Assembly (NCBI GenBank): GCA_937968035.1
Contig: CALBTS010000770.1
Coordinates: 1 to 7,969 of the forward strand
Direction of reading: 5' to 3'
DNA length: 7,969 nucleotides
DNA from: an uncultured Methanomethylovorans sp.
Lineage (GTDB): Archaea > Halobacteriota > Methanosarcinia > Methanosarcinales > Methanosarcinaceae
Positions within the stretch are counted from its first letter, which is position 1, and the number at the start of each line of letters is the position of its first letter. Shown piece by piece: positions 6,555 to 7,969 of the stretch. The position numbers and the translations under genes are program-made. Below the pieces are notes generated by a model that saw only the letters and a list, made by a program, of their open reading frames with translations, did no database searches and was not told where the DNA came from.

Positions 6555-7924
6555 TTATTTGGTGTAATCATGGAAGGATGGTTTCTTTTTCTTTTTGGGG
6601 TCAATCGGAACGTCCTGCCTTAATCCAGGAACGCCCATTTTCCACCTGTCTGTAAATGTTTCAGGCTTACGTTTAACGTCATCGTCAGTCATCGAAGCAA
6701 CATCCTTCAAGAATTGTGGTTGAGTGAAAGATACTACAAGGTTTTGCATATAATATTTCAACTTATCAGGGGAATCAAGTAAGCCAATAGTTCTCGTATT
6801 AAGATATGGAGTTTCCTGAAGGGTTTTAGTCGGGACTGTTGCCAATGCTTTATACATGGCATCTGTCTTGTCGTCTGGATTTTTATCCATTGCTTTATGA
6901 TAGGCATGTTTAGCTTCAGCGTACAATTGTGCAACAAGTATATATGGGTGGTGAGTAAGATACTTTGGAACAACCCAACCACCAACGGTCAGCTTACCTT
7001 CATCGTCAATATCAATAAGTCCAGTGCTTAAAACCATAATACCGATAGCCAATCCGGGTAGTCCATTCTTAAAAGCCAACAATGCACTTTCGGCTTGTTC
7101 TGGTGTCATTTTCCCATAACCGTCTTTTATTACCCTTGCTGTAAATTCTGCTAACCCTCCCCACGCCCTTGCAGTTCGTATGGTGTAGTTTGTTGGTACA
7201 GATATGATTGGAAACATAACTTTTGACATGTAGTACCCTATTTTTCCAAGCGTAGGAGTTTTCTTGCTATGCAACATGGCAGTTTGCGCACTCCTCAACG
7301 TACTTGACAAAAAATTCCGGCTCATCATAATACGGTAATTTGCCTTGTCGTAAGCCATTGCTCCTATGATTTTGCGCATGGCTGTGGTGGTGACATCGTA
7401 CCCTTCACGAAGATAATAGTTCTCGATACGGATAAAGTTCTTAGCAAAGTCTGCTTTACGAAGCGGGTACTTTTCAACACCGTGTAGTTTCCCAAAGTTT
7501 AAAGCAAACTCCTCCGGCATACGCTTGGTTATATCGCCATATAAATTATCAATGTACGAATCACGTTCTTTTGCGTACTTCCATGCATCTTTATACGTCT
7601 GTTTTGCAACAAGCGTCTTGTAGAACTCTTTGCGTGAAGCCCAATCCACTTGACCCTCTGTAAATGCTTTTCTTGCAAGCCCTGGGAGGAATAACTTTGC
7701 AGCACCAGACGTGAGAATGTCAATAGGTTCACCTAAAAACACCTCCATGCCAGTATAGTGCGCCAGCTTAGCCAATGTCTTAATACCGGACAAAAGTCCA
7801 ATACCAGTCCATATTTTTATCGACTTGTCTATAAACTTCTCAAACTTAGGCCGGTTTGCAAGTAGTTGTTTCTGTTGTTCAAACTTCCATTTCAACTGTA
7901 ACTTTTTGTACTCTGCCGTGGCAT
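6555..7924 (-). CDS. C-terminal part of a large phage protein, possibly a polyvalent or internal virion protein (5' truncated)
   Basis: About 455 codons remain. The frame is open up to the adapter junction at 7924 and has no ATG or stop before it, so the N-terminus is missing; a TTG at 7895 is not a convincing start. Numbering from that TTG, residues 1-25 are charged and helical. FPIISVPTN (228-236) is followed by MTPEQAES (263-270) and a hydrophobic helix LPGLAIGIMVLSTGLI (279-294), then a GGW turn and a soluble tail. The tail ends in a basic stretch (PKKKKKPSFHDYTK). A P-x-N segment, a TPEQA helix and a short hydrophobic helix near the end recall the conserved tail of giant multidomain phage proteins (polyvalent proteins, Iyer and colleagues); this is from memory and untested. 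Such proteins are carried in the virion and injected. Base composition is clearly AT-richer than in the portal. An internal virion or ejection protein is the main alternative. Confidence 0.6.
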
Positions 7925-7969
7925 AGATCGGAAGAGCGTCGTGTAGGGAAAGAGTGTAGATCTCGGTGG
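7925..7969 (-). other. Illumina P5/TruSeq adapter sequence, not phage DNA
   Basis: The plus strand starts with AGATCGGAAGAGCGTCGTGT and continues as the reverse complement of the Illumina universal (P5 side) adapter to the end of the window. The minus strand accordingly ends in ACGACGCTCTTCCGATCT. All 45 bases fit the adapter as I know it. This marks an untrimmed read end at the contig edge; true phage sequence stops at 7924. Confidence 0.97.

Noticed and set aside
7893..7895. TTG as the start of the large right-hand gene
   Set aside because: The frame stays open upstream to the adapter junction and the upstream codons read as the same charged helix, so this is an internal leucine codon of a truncated gene.
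1..7924. CRISPR array, tRNA, integrase, insertion sequence or retroelement
   Set aside because: No regularly spaced repeats, cloverleaf-like segments, transposase-like or reverse-transcriptase-like genes were seen; the DNA is almost wholly taken up by the seven minus-strand genes.

Overview
This window is a 7.9 kb fragment of a tailed double-stranded DNA phage, taken from the head-morphogenesis part of its genome. All seven genes I can support lie on the minus strand, so transcription runs from high to low coordinates. The host is probably a member of the Bacteroidota. Two intergenic regions carry the TTG-N20-TAnnTTTG promoter architecture of that phylum, and most starts lack a Shine-Dalgarno sequence. 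The large portal, the capsid protein and the gene order are compatible with a crAss-like or related Bacteroidota podovirus, but I could not test that. No terminase, tail or replication gene is present.

In transcription order the layout is as follows. (1) 7924-6555 holds the C-terminal 455 or so codons of a larger protein. It has no in-frame start or upstream stop before the edge, and it resembles the membrane-associated tail of giant phage 'polyvalent' or internal virion proteins. (2) 6487-5470 holds three tightly coupled small genes of unknown function (83, 107 and 148 residues; junctions of 4 and 1 shared bases). (3) 5443-5365 is an intrinsic terminator followed by a promoter. (4) 5347-2921 encodes the portal protein (808 residues) with a Q-rich coiled-coil tail. 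(5) 2899-2799 is a second terminator followed by a second copy of the same promoter element. (6) 2773-1571 encodes a probable scaffolding protein. (7) 1551-109 encodes the major capsid protein, the only gene with a textbook Shine-Dalgarno. (8) 90-62 is a strong bidirectional terminator.

The genes work together as a procapsid assembly set: portal nucleus, scaffold and shell protein, in the order known from T7 and P22. The two terminator-plus-promoter cassettes split it into separately driven units: the small genes, portal alone, and scaffold plus capsid. A plausible purpose is to set the few portal copies apart from the hundreds of scaffold and capsid copies.

The last 45 bases (7925-7969) are not phage DNA. 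They match the Illumina P5/TruSeq adapter, so the right-hand edge is an untrimmed read end. The partial gene's reading frame runs straight through the adapter, so an automatic gene call would append false residues. The most interesting biology here is the duplicated promoter element with a conserved CGGCCA-containing spacer, and the single strong Shine-Dalgarno in a genome that otherwise seems not to use them.
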